60,915 nt of DNA from Myxococcota bacterium (GTDB lineage: Bacteria > Myxococcota_A > UBA9160 > UBA4427): assembly GCA_028278345.1 (NCBI GenBank), contig JANQEL010000234.1:1-60915 (forward strand), in the 5' to 3' direction. Below, one piece after another: positions 1 through 9,026 of this stretch. Both the position numbers and the translations under genes were made by a program. The notes below the pieces were generated by a model, which saw nothing but the letters and a program-made list of their open reading frames with translations, did not search any database and was not told the DNA's origin. Numbering within the stretch: position 1 is the stretch's first letter; every line of letters begins with the position of its first letter.

Positions 1-2
1 GG

Positions 3-1178
3 AACCTCGATACGACGCTCATCTGCGGTGCCGAAGCCACGCGATCGATGCAGGCCACGAACCCCGACGGCGATTTCATGTTCGCGGCGCGTAACGCCGA
101 GCACGACGAATCGATCGCGCCCGACCCTGTCGTCGGCTTGCCGATCGAGGGAATGGTGAGCCGACAGGAGATCGAGGCCAAGTTGTGGCGGCCGCCCGAG
201 ATCTATCCCGCACTCGAAAGCGCCCTCGCCTACGAAGCCGGGGCGACGCCACAGGAGTGGCGCAACCACATCGCCGCCTTCATGGCACGCTCGAGTCAGG
301 TCGCCGCGAAGAACCCCTTCGCCTGGTTCCGGGAAGCGCGCACCGCGGAAGACATTGCCACACCGAGCCCCAGCAATCGGATCACCGCCGAGCCGTACAC
401 GAAGTGCATGAACAGCTTCGCGAACGTCGACCAGGGTGCGGCACTGTTGGTCACGAACCTTGCCGCAGCACGCGAGGCCGGGCTCGCCGATCAATGCATC
501 TACCCCTGGGCGGGAGCCACCAACGCCGAGCCCGCCTCGGTTTCGCGCCAGCACCTCGGCCGCTCCGTCGGTCTGCGCACGGCGGCGCAGGCGGCCTTCG
601 CGGCCGCGGGTCTCGGCATCGACGACATGGAGCTGATCGACATCTACTCCTGCTTCCCCGTCGCTGTGCAGGTGGGCGCCGCCGAGATCGGCCTCGCCCT
701 CGACGATCCGCGCGGGCTCACCGTCACCGGCGGCATGTCGTTCTTCGGCGGCCCCGGCAACAACTACACGACCCATGGCATCGCGACTGCGGCCACTCGC
801 CTGCGCGAAGGTGCCCGCTTCGCCTACGTCTCGGGGAACGGCGGCATCCTCTCGAAGCACTCCATCGGCATCTACGGCACGGAGCCCCCGCCCGAAGGCT
901 ACAAGCACCCCGATACCTCGAAAGAACAGGCCGAGATCGATGCTGCCGCCCTGCCCGCCACGAGTGAAGCGAACGGCAAGGCCACCGTGATCGGCGGCAC
1001 CGTGGTCTATGACCGCGAAGGAAACGTCAAGAGCGCCCCGGTCATCGCTCGACTCGATGACGGAACGCGGCTCGTCGCCAGAGCGAAGCCCGAACTGCTG
1101 CCGGAACTCGCCGGCCGATCCCTCGTCGGCGAAACCGTCACGGTCGAAGGCGCGTCACCACCGAGCTATTCGCTCTAG
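3..1178 (+). CDS. Thiolase-like protein (SCP-x / type 1 thiolase-like), 5' end outside window
   Basis: The reading frame is open from base 3, so the first methionine in the window (base 48) is probably internal and the gene starts upstream. The visible 391 residues are the C-terminal part of an SCP-x type thiolase-like protein. Features seen include GGMSFFGGPGNNYTTHG, a glycine-rich loop typical of the thiolase C-terminal half, and GNGGILSKHS near the usual second active-site region. The last ~65 residues (from ATVIGGTVVYD) form an extra beta-rich domain like the added C-terminal domain of type 1 thiolase-like proteins. Such proteins act on acyl-CoA thioesters, but the reaction here is not known. 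The gene is convergent with the next one and their ends overlap by 4 bp. Confidence 0.8.
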   Translation, partial: NLDTTLICGAEATRSMQATNPDGDFMFAARNAEHDESIAPDPVVGLPIEGMVSRQEIEAKLWRPPEIYPALESALAYEAGATPQEWRNHIAAFMARSSQVAAKNPFAWFREARTAEDIATPSPSNRITAEPYTKCMNSFANVDQGAALLVTNLAAAREAGLADQCIYPWAGATNAEPASVSRQHLGRSVGLRTAAQAAFAAAGLGIDDMELIDIYSCFPVAVQVGAAEIGLALDDPRGLTVTGGMSFFGGPGNNYTTHGIATAATRLREGARFAYVSGNGGILSKHSIGIYGTEPPPEGYKHPDTSKEQAEIDAAALPATSEANGKATVIGGTVVYDREGNVKSAPVIARLDDGTRLVARAKPELLPELAGRSLVGETVTVEGASPPSYSL

Positions 1179-2551
1179 TCGTCGTGGGTCGCGGTCAGGG
1201 GAAGTACCCAGGGTCGGTGCCATAGGTCGCGCGGCAGCGTCGCGAGATCGACCTCGGGATCGACCATCGTCTGATAGCCACGCCCGTTGACCGAGACGGC
1301 CGACCTCACACGAACGATCGGTCGCACGCCATCGCGGGTGTATTCGTCGGCGAGATAGTGGGCGTATTGCAGGATCAGGTCGGGGCGGACCGCCATCTTG
1401 CGATTCTGCCGGCGGCTGAGATGCTCGCTGTTGCGGACCTTCGTCGTCTCACCGGTCGCGGGATCGATCACCCGGAAGTGCGCATAGCCGGACTTCGCGC
1501 GCAATTTCATCCGCCAGGAAAAGCGATGTCCCTCTTCGTTCCACGCGACATTGCCGGGATAGAGCCAGTGACGCAGGGGCATCAGGATCTGCACGGCGAA
1601 GTAGACCGCGAGCAGCGCTACGACGAGCTGGCGACGCCGATCGCCGAGATGCACGGCGGATGCGACGGCGTTCCGTGCGAATCCCAGGCGAGCCGCGACC
1701 TGCCGAGGAAAGTCCGGCGCGAAGAAGAGCAACGTCGTCGCGATCGAGAACCAGGGAAAGACCCCGATCCCGAACATCTGCGAATTCATCAGGTGAAAGC
1801 CACAGAAGACGATGAAGACAGGCCCGCGGGTGCGCCGGTGCAACAACAGGAAACCGCCGAGCAGATCGAGGAGCAAGCCGCCGTAGCTCATGAAGAGCTG
1901 CACCCAGAGTTCGTGGAACCAGGGGCCGACGATGGGCAGGTGGTCGCGTTCCGGCAGCCACATGCGAAGGGGCCAACCGCGCAGCCAATCCACGTTGATC
2001 TTCGCCACCCCCGCGTAGAAGTAGACGATGACCATCTGCGCCCGCAGCATGTAGAGCCCCCATGCGGGGACGAAGTCGGAACGCTCGGACGGTCTGCGCC
2101 AGGCATCGACCGAATAGGCGCGATGGGCGGGAACGAAGATCAGCAGGAAGCTCATCAGGCTGATCAAGTAGAAGTGATTCAGATAGTTCGCCTGCTCGAG
2201 CAGGAAGACGTAGGTGAACGCCAGCCACCAGAGCAGCATCGCGACGCGGTAGAACGCTCCCACCAGGATCATGACGGACAGCACCGTCATCACCCCGAAG
2301 TGCCAGTACATCCCGTCGCCCGGCCACGGGTGGACCCACCCGAAGCCGTAGAACTTGAACAGGAAGTCCTTGTCGACGAAGTAGCGGCCGATCCACTCGT
2401 GGTCGTAGTAGCGCCAGCACTCGAGGAGGGCGATCACGCCGAAGACGACGCGGTAGTAGACGAGGGACGCGACATCGATCGGTTCGAACAGCCGATCGAT
2501 CAGCCGGGCTGGCCCCTTCGGATCACCACTCTCCGGGTTTCGAGACTCCAC
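1175..2551 (-). CDS. HTTM domain membrane protein (vitamin K-dependent gamma-carboxylase-like)
   Basis: A 458-residue polytopic membrane protein. About eight hydrophobic segments lie between residues 28 and 325, followed by a soluble C-terminal region of ~130 residues. The segment FLLEQANYLNHFYLISL and the later GVAKINVDWLRGWP are characteristic of HTTM (horizontally transferred transmembrane) proteins, the bacterial relatives of vitamin K-dependent gamma-carboxylase. The bacterial members have no established substrate. The gene lies just downstream of the cbb3 operon on the same strand, 27 bp beyond the TauE/SafE-type gene, so it could be a tail gene of that operon. I see nothing that ties it functionally to the oxidase. 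Confidence 0.82.
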   Translation of the reverse strand: MESRNPESGDPKGPARLIDRLFEPIDVASLVYYRVVFGVIALLECWRYYDHEWIGRYFVDKDFLFKFYGFGWVHPWPGDGMYWHFGVMTVLSVMILVGAFYRVAMLLWWLAFTYVFLLEQANYLNHFYLISLMSFLLIFVPAHRAYSVDAWRRPSERSDFVPAWGLYMLRAQMVIVYFYAGVAKINVDWLRGWPLRMWLPERDHLPIVGPWFHELWVQLFMSYGGLLLDLLGGFLLLHRRTRGPVFIVFCGFHLMNSQMFGIGVFPWFSIATTLLFFAPDFPRQVAARLGFARNAVASAVHLGDRRRQLVVALLAVYFAVQILMPLRHWLYPGNVAWNEEGHRFSWRMKLRAKSGYAHFRVIDPATGETTKVRNSEHLSRRQNRKMAVRPDLILQYAHYLADEYTRDGVRPIVRVRSAVSVNGRGYQTMVDPEVDLATLPRDLWHRPWVLPLTATHDD

Positions 2552-2578
2552 GGAACCGAAAGTCTACGCCGCGAACAC

Positions 2579-3286
2579 TCAGTGGCACATGTGGGCGTGC
2601 TGTCCGGCCTGCATCCACTTCATCCACATCGGTGCCACGATCGTCCACACGCCGCAGAGCGCGACGATGGCGCCGGAGACGCCCTGCACCTTGCGCCGAT
2701 CGAGTCGCGTCCAGAGGCCCGAAGCCATGGTTCCGATCGAGAGCACTGCGGGTAGGGTGCCGAGCCCGAAGGCCAGCATGAAGAGCGCGCCCGAGAACAC
2801 ATCTCCGGTCACCGCGGCGATTCCCGCCGCGCTGTAGACCAGGCCGCAGGGGATCCAACCCCAGAGTGCACCGAGAAGCGTTGCCCGCAGCGGAGTCGGC
2901 AACCCGACGACGCGGCGCGAGAGCGGTTGCAGACGGCGCCAGACGTGACTTCCCAGGCGTTCGAGCCCCCGCATCCCGCCGTGCCACATGAGTGAAACGC
3001 CGACGACGATCAGCAACCCGCCGACGAACCAGCGCACCATCGGCTGAAGCGACGAAGGCAGCTGATCCGCGAAGACCTGACCCAGCGCACCCACCGCTGC
3101 ACCGAGCACTGCGTACGAGGCCACGCGACCCACCGCGTAGAGCACGTGGGAGAGCAGGCGCCGAAGCCCCTGCCCCGTCGCGAGCCGATCGAGGGCAGAC
3201 GCCACTCCGCCGCACATCGCGACGCAGTGCGCGCTTCCCGCAAAGCCGAGAAGCAGGCCGGCCAGAGGTGTGGCCTCGACGATCAC
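2579..3286 (-). CDS. Sulfite exporter TauE/SafE-type membrane protein of the cbb3 cluster
   Basis: A 235-residue membrane protein with the GFAGSAHCVAMCGG N-terminus typical of the small TauE/SafE (UreH-like) proteins found at the end of cco operons. There they are thought to help copper or heme-centre maturation of the oxidase. About six hydrophobic segments follow. The C-terminus is metal-ligand rich (GQHAHMCH). I chose the GTG start at 3286: its GTGA overlaps the ccoS stop by 4 bp, and a GGAGG ribosome-binding site sits 8 bases upstream. A longer frame exists upstream but runs through ccoS. It belongs to the ccoN-to-S transcription unit. Confidence 0.85.
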   Translation of the reverse strand: MIVEATPLAGLLLGFAGSAHCVAMCGGVASALDRLATGQGLRRLLSHVLYAVGRVASYAVLGAAVGALGQVFADQLPSSLQPMVRWFVGGLLIVVGVSLMWHGGMRGLERLGSHVWRRLQPLSRRVVGLPTPLRATLLGALWGWIPCGLVYSAAGIAAVTGDVFSGALFMLAFGLGTLPAVLSIGTMASGLWTRLDRRKVQGVSGAIVALCGVWTIVAPMWMKWMQAGQHAHMCH

Positions 3287-3474
3287 GTCTTCGCCTCCTC
3301 CGACCCGGCCGCATCGTCGTGCGTTCGCGTGGGCGCGGGATCGTCGAGCAGGATGCGTTCGCCCTCGCTTTCGAGGTCTTCGAACTGGTCGTGATCGACC
3401 GCCCAGAAGAAGGCCCACACCGCGAAGGCGAGGAAGAAGAGCGCGACCGGGATCAGGATGTAGAGAGCGCCCAT
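3283..3474 (-). CDS. ccoS: cbb3-type cytochrome oxidase assembly protein CcoS
   Basis: A 63-residue single-span membrane protein starting MGALYILIPVALFF, with FWAVDHDQFEDLESEGERIL just after the transmembrane helix. This helix followed by (D)xxQFdDLe is the CcoS hallmark. CcoS is needed to insert heme and copper cofactors into cbb3 oxidase. The ATG has a GGAGG site 5 bases upstream. It overlaps the end of ccoI by 22 bp and the start of the TauE/SafE gene by 4 bp, so translation is coupled in the order ccoH-ccoI-ccoS-TauE. Confidence 0.93.
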   Translation of the reverse strand: MGALYILIPVALFFLAFAVWAFFWAVDHDQFEDLESEGERILLDDPAPTRTHDDAAGSEEAKT

Positions 3475-5981
3475 GCGGCCTCCGATCGTGCGGGTTCGAA
3501 TCGCTCCGGTGCGGCGTTGCGGAGCCGCAGCGAGTTGCCCACCACGATGAGCGAGCTCAGCGACATGCCAAGCGCCGCCTGCCAGGGGCTCAACACGCCG
3601 GTCGCCGCCAGCGGAAGGGCGCAGAGATTGTAGAGCAGCGCCCAGGCGAAGTTCTGTCGGATCACCTGCCCCGTCCAGCGCGCCCAACCCAGCGCCAGCG
3701 GGAGGGTGGTGAGACGATCGTCGAGCAACACCGCGTCGGCGCGCAGCCGCGCGAGATCGCTACCACTCCCCATCGCGACCGAAACGCTGGCGCGCCCGAG
3801 CAGGGGCGCATCGTTGATGCCATCTCCCACGGCAAGCACGTGATCGCCCTGCGCCTCCATGGCTTCGATGCGCGCGAGCTTCTCTTGGGGGGATGCGTTC
3901 GCGGTGACGTCCTCGATGCCGAGTTCGCTCGCGACGGCTTCGACTCCTGCAACCGAAGGGTCGCCGCTCAAGAGCGTGCGCCCGAGGCCGAGGGAAGAGA
4001 GCGCCCGCGTCATCGCCGCGGCCCCTTCGCGCACGGGCATCTCGAAGTCGAACCAGGCGATCGGGCCGTTGTCGTCGGCCAGCGCGATCGAGGTCGCGGG
4101 AACTTCGTACTCACGAGTCTGCGCGGCGTCTTCGTCGACACCGACCCAGTCGGAACGTCCGAGGCGCAGGCGGCGCCCCTCGAGTTCACCTTCGATGCCG
4201 GCGCCCACTTCCACCTGCACCGAGACGGGGACCGCTTGCAGCGGGCTCTCTCGAACTTCGTCGAGGGTGTCGATTGCGCGCCCGCCGTCGCGCAGGGCGC
4301 GCGCGATCGGATGATTCGAACGGGTTTCGAGGCGTCGCGCGAGGCGCAGCGCTTCTTCGCGCGTGATATCGGAACGCACGACGCGGATGTCGACCAGCAC
4401 CGGGGTTTCGGCGGTGAGGGTTCCCGTCTTGTCGAGCACGACCCGCCCCACCTTGGCCAGGGCTTCGAGGGCGTGCCCGCGCGTGATCAGGAAGCCGCGT
4501 GCCGCGAGGCCGTGGGTGGCTGCCGCGAGCGCTGAAGGCGTGGCCAGGGAGAGTGCGCACGGACATGTTGCGATCAAGACGGACACTACGACGGGAACCA
4601 CCCGCGTCGCATCGATCCACCACCACGCGAGACCCACGACGAGCGCCACGCCCAATACCGCGGCCACGAACACCCGAGCAACCCGCCCAGCCATCACGGC
4701 GATGGGCGGCTTTTCGAGTTGAGCGCGATCGAGCAGATTCGAGATCTGCTGCACGGTGGAGGCCGCGCCGGTGCGCTCGACGCGCATCCGGATCGAACCA
4801 CCCAGCACTTCACTCCCGGCCAGCAGTGCATCTCCGGCCTGCTTGGGAAGCGGCGTCGGTTCGCCCGTGAGCAGGGCTTCGCTCACTTCGGCGTCGCCCT
4901 CGAGGGCCACGCCATCCGCCGGGACGTTCTCGCCGGCCCGAACTTGAATGACGTCGTTCGCTTCGAGATCGCCGACGGGCACTTCGCAGAGCTCACCTCC
5001 CACGACCCGTCGCGCGGCCTGGGGAACCCGCCCGACGAGATTGCGCACGCGAAGCTCCGCGCGCGTTCGCAGATCGCGCTCGACGAAGCGCCCCACCGTG
5101 ATGAAGAAGATGAACATGCAGACCGAATCGAAATAGACCTCACCGTGGCCGCGCGCAGTGGCGTAGACGCTCGCGAAGTACGCGACCAGCAGCGCAAGGG
5201 CGATCGGCACGTCGGGCCCCACGCGCAGCAAGCGAATGTCGCGCCAGGCCGCCGAGATGAAGGGCCACCCCGCATAGGCGAGGACGGGGGTCGCGATGGC
5301 GGCGCTCGCGAGCTGCAGCAGCAGGCGGTGCTCCGCTTCGAGATCACCGAAGGCACCGATGTAGAGCGCCAGCGAGAACATCATCACCTGCATGGTCGCG
5401 AGGCCGGAAACGCCGAGGCGCCGCAGCGCATCGCGGCGTTCGCTCTTCAGCAGCGCTTCATCGCGATCGGGCTCGAAGGGGAAGGCGCGATAGCCGAGGC
5501 GCGACACCGCGGCGAGGATTTCCGACAACTCGAGCTTCGCCGGATCCCACGACACCCCGGCGCGACCGTTGGCGAGCCCGACATTCGCCTCGAGCACGCC
5601 GTCGAGGCGCGCGAGCCGCTCTTCGATCAACCAGCTGCACGCCGCACAGCGCATGCCGCCGATGCTGAGGGTCGCGGTGCAATGCCCTTCGTCGTCCCAC
5701 ACCACGAAGGCGCGCTGCAGCGCGGGATCGTCGAAGCGCGCGAAGGTTTCGCTCGTCGTGTTCTCGGCGGCGCGCGCGTCGGCGACGGGGGCCTCGCGAC
5801 GATCGTAGTAGGCGTCGAGGCCCAGGCCGTGGATCAGTTCGGCTGCGCCGTGGCAGCCGTGACAACAGAAGCCGCGCTGCTGCCCGAGAAACTCCGCGAA
5901 GACCGCCTCGGCCCCCTCTGCGGGCTCACCGCAGTGGAAGCAGACGGACGCGTCGCTCCCGGCGGCGGGCGCGAGGGTCAT
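3453..5981 (-). CDS. ccoI: Copper-translocating P1B-type ATPase CcoI (FixI)
   Basis: An 842-residue heavy-metal P-type ATPase that exports Cu(I) to supply the CuB site of cbb3 oxidase. The N-terminus carries paired cysteines (CFHCGEP at 14-17, CCHGC at 39-43), then an HMA domain with GMRCAAC (108-115). Eight hydrophobic helices follow, with the CPC transport motif (TCPCAL), the phosphorylation motif DKTGTLT, and GDGINDAPLL in the ATP-binding domain. The cysteine-rich N-terminus ahead of HMA is typical of the CcoI/FixI subfamily rather than CopA. The ATG was chosen because it overlaps the ccoH stop by 4 bp (ATGA). The same frame stays open upstream, but only as a shadow of ccoH. Confidence 0.95.
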   Translation of the reverse strand: MTLAPAAGSDASVCFHCGEPAEGAEAVFAEFLGQQRGFCCHGCHGAAELIHGLGLDAYYDRREAPVADARAAENTTSETFARFDDPALQRAFVVWDDEGHCTATLSIGGMRCAACSWLIEERLARLDGVLEANVGLANGRAGVSWDPAKLELSEILAAVSRLGYRAFPFEPDRDEALLKSERRDALRRLGVSGLATMQVMMFSLALYIGAFGDLEAEHRLLLQLASAAIATPVLAYAGWPFISAAWRDIRLLRVGPDVPIALALLVAYFASVYATARGHGEVYFDSVCMFIFFITVGRFVERDLRTRAELRVRNLVGRVPQAARRVVGGELCEVPVGDLEANDVIQVRAGENVPADGVALEGDAEVSEALLTGEPTPLPKQAGDALLAGSEVLGGSIRMRVERTGAASTVQQISNLLDRAQLEKPPIAVMAGRVARVFVAAVLGVALVVGLAWWWIDATRVVPVVVSVLIATCPCALSLATPSALAAATHGLAARGFLITRGHALEALAKVGRVVLDKTGTLTAETPVLVDIRVVRSDITREEALRLARRLETRSNHPIARALRDGGRAIDTLDEVRESPLQAVPVSVQVEVGAGIEGELEGRRLRLGRSDWVGVDEDAAQTREYEVPATSIALADDNGPIAWFDFEMPVREGAAAMTRALSSLGLGRTLLSGDPSVAGVEAVASELGIEDVTANASPQEKLARIEAMEAQGDHVLAVGDGINDAPLLGRASVSVAMGSGSDLARLRADAVLLDDRLTTLPLALGWARWTGQVIRQNFAWALLYNLCALPLAATGVLSPWQAALGMSLSSLIVVGNSLRLRNAAPERFEPARSEAAWALSTS

Positions 5982-6478
5982 CCCGAAGGCTCCATCTCGA
6001 AGCGCTCGTCCATCGGGAGGCTCACGCGCCGGCGCAGTCGCCAGGTCGCGTCGTCTCCGGCGGGTCGCAGGGTGGCGTAGAAGCGGCCATCGGGGACGTC
6101 TCCCACCGCGGCGTAGCCACCCGTCTCGGTGCGTTCGAGTTCGAAGCTGCGATCGAAGTCCGCGCGGGTCACGTGGCTCAGGTCGAGGCGCAGGCGATCG
6201 GGCAGGTCGCCCAGGATCACGAGTTCGATCACCACCCCGTCTTCGAAGCGCACCTCGGCGCGTGCTTCGCGAAGTGCGGCTTCCTGATCGCCCGCAAGCG
6301 CGCGATTGATCGCCTTTCCCTTCTTGTAGTAGTTGTCGACCACGAGGGCGTCGGCGCCACTCACGGCGATGTAGACCGTCGTGAGGCCCGCCACGACCGT
6401 GGTGCCGAGCAGGATGACGATGAACCACGGCCAGAAATGCACGTACCACGGACCGCCGTACGGATTGTCTTCGCTCAT
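5978..6478 (-). CDS. ccoH: FixH/CcoH family cbb3 assembly protein
   Basis: A 166-residue protein with one N-terminal transmembrane helix (FWPWFIVILLGTTVVAGLTTVYIA) and a periplasmic domain. It includes DALVVDNYYKKGKAINRAL, the conserved FixH signature. CcoH stabilises the assembling cbb3 complex and works with CcoI. The gene lies between ccoG and ccoI, with 4 bp after ccoG and a 4-bp overlap into ccoI, which is the standard ccoGHIS order. Confidence 0.93.
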   Translation of the reverse strand: MSEDNPYGGPWYVHFWPWFIVILLGTTVVAGLTTVYIAVSGADALVVDNYYKKGKAINRALAGDQEAALREARAEVRFEDGVVIELVILGDLPDRLRLDLSHVTRADFDRSFELERTETGGYAAVGDVPDGRFYATLRPAGDDATWRLRRRVSLPMDERFEMEPSG

Positions 6479-6482
6479 GGTT

Positions 6483-7883
6483 CTACTCCCTGGGTTCGCT
6501 CGGCTGCAGGAACCGGCTCGGTTCGCGCACGATGAAGTGGGGTTCGCCCACGGTCTCGACGATGAAATGCACCGGGCGATTCGCGGGTTGTTCGGGATCC
6601 GTCATCGCAACGAGATCGGCGATCATGGTGAGCTGCTTGCCCGGCTGCACCTCGACGAGTTCGCCCTTGCGCGTCTTCAGCTCGAAGGGGAAGTCCGCTT
6701 CGGCGGTCAGGGTGTATTGGCGCACCGTCTCTTCGCGGTTGATGATCTTGAGCTGGTAGGTGTTCTCGACCGAGCCATCCCAGTGCTCGCGATACAGCCG
6801 CCCGCGATCGCGAATGATGTCGAGCTCGAGGGGAACGCGATTCGTCAGCATGAAGACGAAGCCCGAGCAGATCGCCATCAGCACCGCGGCGTAGCCGAAC
6901 AGACGCGGCCGCTTCCAGGTGACCTCCTCCCCCTTGTCGCGATGCTGCGACGAGTAGCGGATGAGGTTCGGCGCCTGGCCGAGCTGCTCCATGATGCCGT
7001 TGCAGGCGTCGATGCAGGCCGCGCACGCGATGCACTGGTATTGCAGACCGTCGCGGATATCGATTCCCGTCGGGCAGGCGTGCACGCAGAGCTTGCAATC
7101 GACGCAGTCGCCTCCGCGCGGCGAGTCCTCCAGGTGCCTGCGCGGACGATGGCCTCGCGGCTCCCCGCGGTTCTCGTCGTAGCTGATGATCAGCGTGTCA
7201 CGATCGAACATTACGCTCTGGAAGCGCGCGTACGGACACATGTGGAAGCAGACCTGCTCCCGCAACACGCCCGAGAAGAGGAAGCTCGCACCGGCCAGGA
7301 AGAGCAGCCAGAACCACTCCCATCCCGCGAGCGAGAGCGTCAGGATGCGTTCGATCAAGACCTGGGGCGTATCGAAGTAGGCCACGAAGGTGAACGAGAT
7401 CGAAAACGCGACCCCCGCCCAGAGGATGTACTTGATGCCCTTTCGGACGATGCGATTGCGGTTCCACGGCCCGCGATCGAGACGCAGGCGCTGGTTGCGC
7501 TCACCCTCGACCTTCTGCTCGATGAAGAAGTAGACGAGAGTCCAGACCGTCTGCGGACAAGCCCAACCGCAGAACACCCGCCCCGCCAACACCGTCACGG
7601 TGAAGAGCAGGAAGGCCGCCATCATGAGGATCCACGACAGCAGCACGAATTCCTGGGGAAAGAACGTCACCCCGAAGAAGACGAACTTCCGCTCCGGCAG
7701 GTTGAACCAGAACATCGGGTCGCCGTCCAAGCGGAGCCACGGCCCCGCGTAGTAGATCCCGACCAGGAACGAGAGCACGACGCGCCGCCAGCGCTGCCAA
7801 CCTCCATAGAGGGAGAGCGGGTAGATCTTCCTCCATTTCTCGTAGAGGGTGACTTGCTCGACGGCGTCGTTCGTGGAATTCAT
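6483..7883 (-). CDS. ccoG: Cytochrome c oxidase accessory protein CcoG (RdxA/FixG)
   Basis: A 466-residue integral membrane iron-sulfur protein. Several hydrophobic helices in the first half are followed by two ferredoxin-like cysteine clusters (CVDCKLCVHACPTG and CIACAACIDACNG), then an Ig-like C-terminal domain (about 340-460). CWACPQTVWT within the membrane part is a further conserved CcoG motif. CcoG is a cupric reductase feeding Cu(I) to cbb3 biogenesis. It starts 4 bp after the ccoP stop. All expected cluster cysteines are present. Confidence 0.95.
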   Translation of the reverse strand: MNSTNDAVEQVTLYEKWRKIYPLSLYGGWQRWRRVVLSFLVGIYYAGPWLRLDGDPMFWFNLPERKFVFFGVTFFPQEFVLLSWILMMAAFLLFTVTVLAGRVFCGWACPQTVWTLVYFFIEQKVEGERNQRLRLDRGPWNRNRIVRKGIKYILWAGVAFSISFTFVAYFDTPQVLIERILTLSLAGWEWFWLLFLAGASFLFSGVLREQVCFHMCPYARFQSVMFDRDTLIISYDENRGEPRGHRPRRHLEDSPRGGDCVDCKLCVHACPTGIDIRDGLQYQCIACAACIDACNGIMEQLGQAPNLIRYSSQHRDKGEEVTWKRPRLFGYAAVLMAICSGFVFMLTNRVPLELDIIRDRGRLYREHWDGSVENTYQLKIINREETVRQYTLTAEADFPFELKTRKGELVEVQPGKQLTMIADLVAMTDPEQPANRPVHFIVETVGEPHFIVREPSRFLQPSEPRE

Positions 7884-7887
7884 CTCG

Positions 7888-8790
7888 CTATTGCAGACCG
7901 CCCTCGCGCGACAGGTGGTAGACGTAGGTCGCGAGCAGGTGGATCTTCTCCTTCGACAAGAGCTGCTGGTGCGCGGGCATCTGGTTGATCCGACCCGTGC
8001 GGATCTGGGCTTCGATCTCCGGGATCCGGCCGCCGTGCAGCCAGATGTCGTCGGTCAGGTTCGGCGCACCCACGGCCTGGTTCCCGACACCGTCGGCACC
8101 ATGGCAGACCACGCATAGGGTCGCGTACTGACTCGCCGCACGCTCGGCGGCCGCGGCGTCGTGGTCGCGCCCCGAGAGCGCGATCACGTATTGCGCCATG
8201 TCGGCTACCCCATCCTCGCCCAACGAAGCCCCCAGGCCCGGCATGTTGCCGATGCGGCCGTTGGTGATCGTCGCGACGATCGCGTCGGGCGAACCGCCGT
8301 AGAGCCAATCGTCGTCGGTCAGGTTCGGGTAGCCCATGCCACCGCGGGCATCGGAACCGTGGCAGGTGGCGCAGTGGTTCAGGAAGAGCCGACTGCCCAT
8401 CTCGACCGCCTGGTCGTCATCCGCGAGGGCGGGGATCGGCGTCGCGGCGAACTTCTCGAAGAGCGGGCCGTAGCGCTGATTGGCCGAGTCGACCTCCGCA
8501 TCGTACTGCCCTGTCGAGGTCCAGCCGAGCATGCCGGCGTAGGAGCCCATGCCCGGGTAGAGGGCCAGGTAGACGATCGAGAAGACCAGCGTGATGATGA
8601 AGAGCCAGCTCCACCACGCCGGCAGCGGGTTGTTGAGCTCCTGGATGCCGTCGTACTCGTGCTCGAGGGGCTCCCCCCGGCCAACGCGATCGACGGGAGC
8701 CGTGCGATTGGTCCACAGCAGCCAGAAGCAGCCCACGATCGAGACCACGACGAGCAGATCGACGTAGATGCTCCATCCGGTAGTCATCAT
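7888..8790 (-). CDS. ccoP: cbb3 cytochrome c oxidase diheme subunit III
   Basis: A 300-residue membrane-anchored diheme cytochrome c. Two hydrophobic segments (about 8-25 and 58-78) precede two c-type heme motifs, CATCHGSDARG near 138 and CVVCHGADGVG near 227. Each domain has its methionine ligand region. CcoP passes electrons from soluble cytochromes to CcoO and CcoN. The start ATG overlaps the ccoQ stop (ATGA) and follows GGGGAAG. The N-terminal two-helix form with an ELNNPLPAWW motif after the first helix is typical of CcoP. Confidence 0.95.
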   Translation of the reverse strand: MMTTGWSIYVDLLVVVSIVGCFWLLWTNRTAPVDRVGRGEPLEHEYDGIQELNNPLPAWWSWLFIITLVFSIVYLALYPGMGSYAGMLGWTSTGQYDAEVDSANQRYGPLFEKFAATPIPALADDDQAVEMGSRLFLNHCATCHGSDARGGMGYPNLTDDDWLYGGSPDAIVATITNGRIGNMPGLGASLGEDGVADMAQYVIALSGRDHDAAAAERAASQYATLCVVCHGADGVGNQAVGAPNLTDDIWLHGGRIPEIEAQIRTGRINQMPAHQQLLSKEKIHLLATYVYHLSREGGLQ

Positions 8791-9026
8791 GATTCTTCCC
8801 CTTCCCCGCTTTCGCTTCGGGTGTCGCTTCCGAGTTTGTGCCGCGCGATCTCATCGTCGCCGAAGACCATGAGCGCATCCTCTTCGAACCGCTTGCGGTT
8901 GCCCCGGTGGTAGGCCCACCAGGTGATGCCGAAGAAGACGGCCATGGTGAGCGCCGTGATCACGCCGCGTACGAACCCGATGTCCACCATCGAGACGGCT
9001 TGAGTGGTATTCGCGTCCATGTTCAT
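8787..9026 (-). CDS. ccoQ: cbb3-type oxidase subunit IV (CcoQ)
   Basis: A 79-residue single-span protein (GVITALTMAVFFGITWWAY) with a charged cytoplasmic tail (HRGNRKRFEEDALMVF). The sequence after the helix matches the CcoQ pattern. CcoQ stabilises the core complex. The gene overlaps both ccoO upstream and ccoP downstream by 4 bp, so the four structural genes are translationally coupled. Confidence 0.9.
   Translation of the reverse strand: MNMDANTTQAVSMVDIGFVRGVITALTMAVFFGITWWAYHRGNRKRFEEDALMVFGDDEIARHKLGSDTRSESGEGEES

Noticed and set aside
1358..2755. A 465-codon plus-strand frame
   Set aside because: It mirrors the HTTM gene and has no hydrophobic or family pattern; typical antisense shadow in GC-rich DNA.
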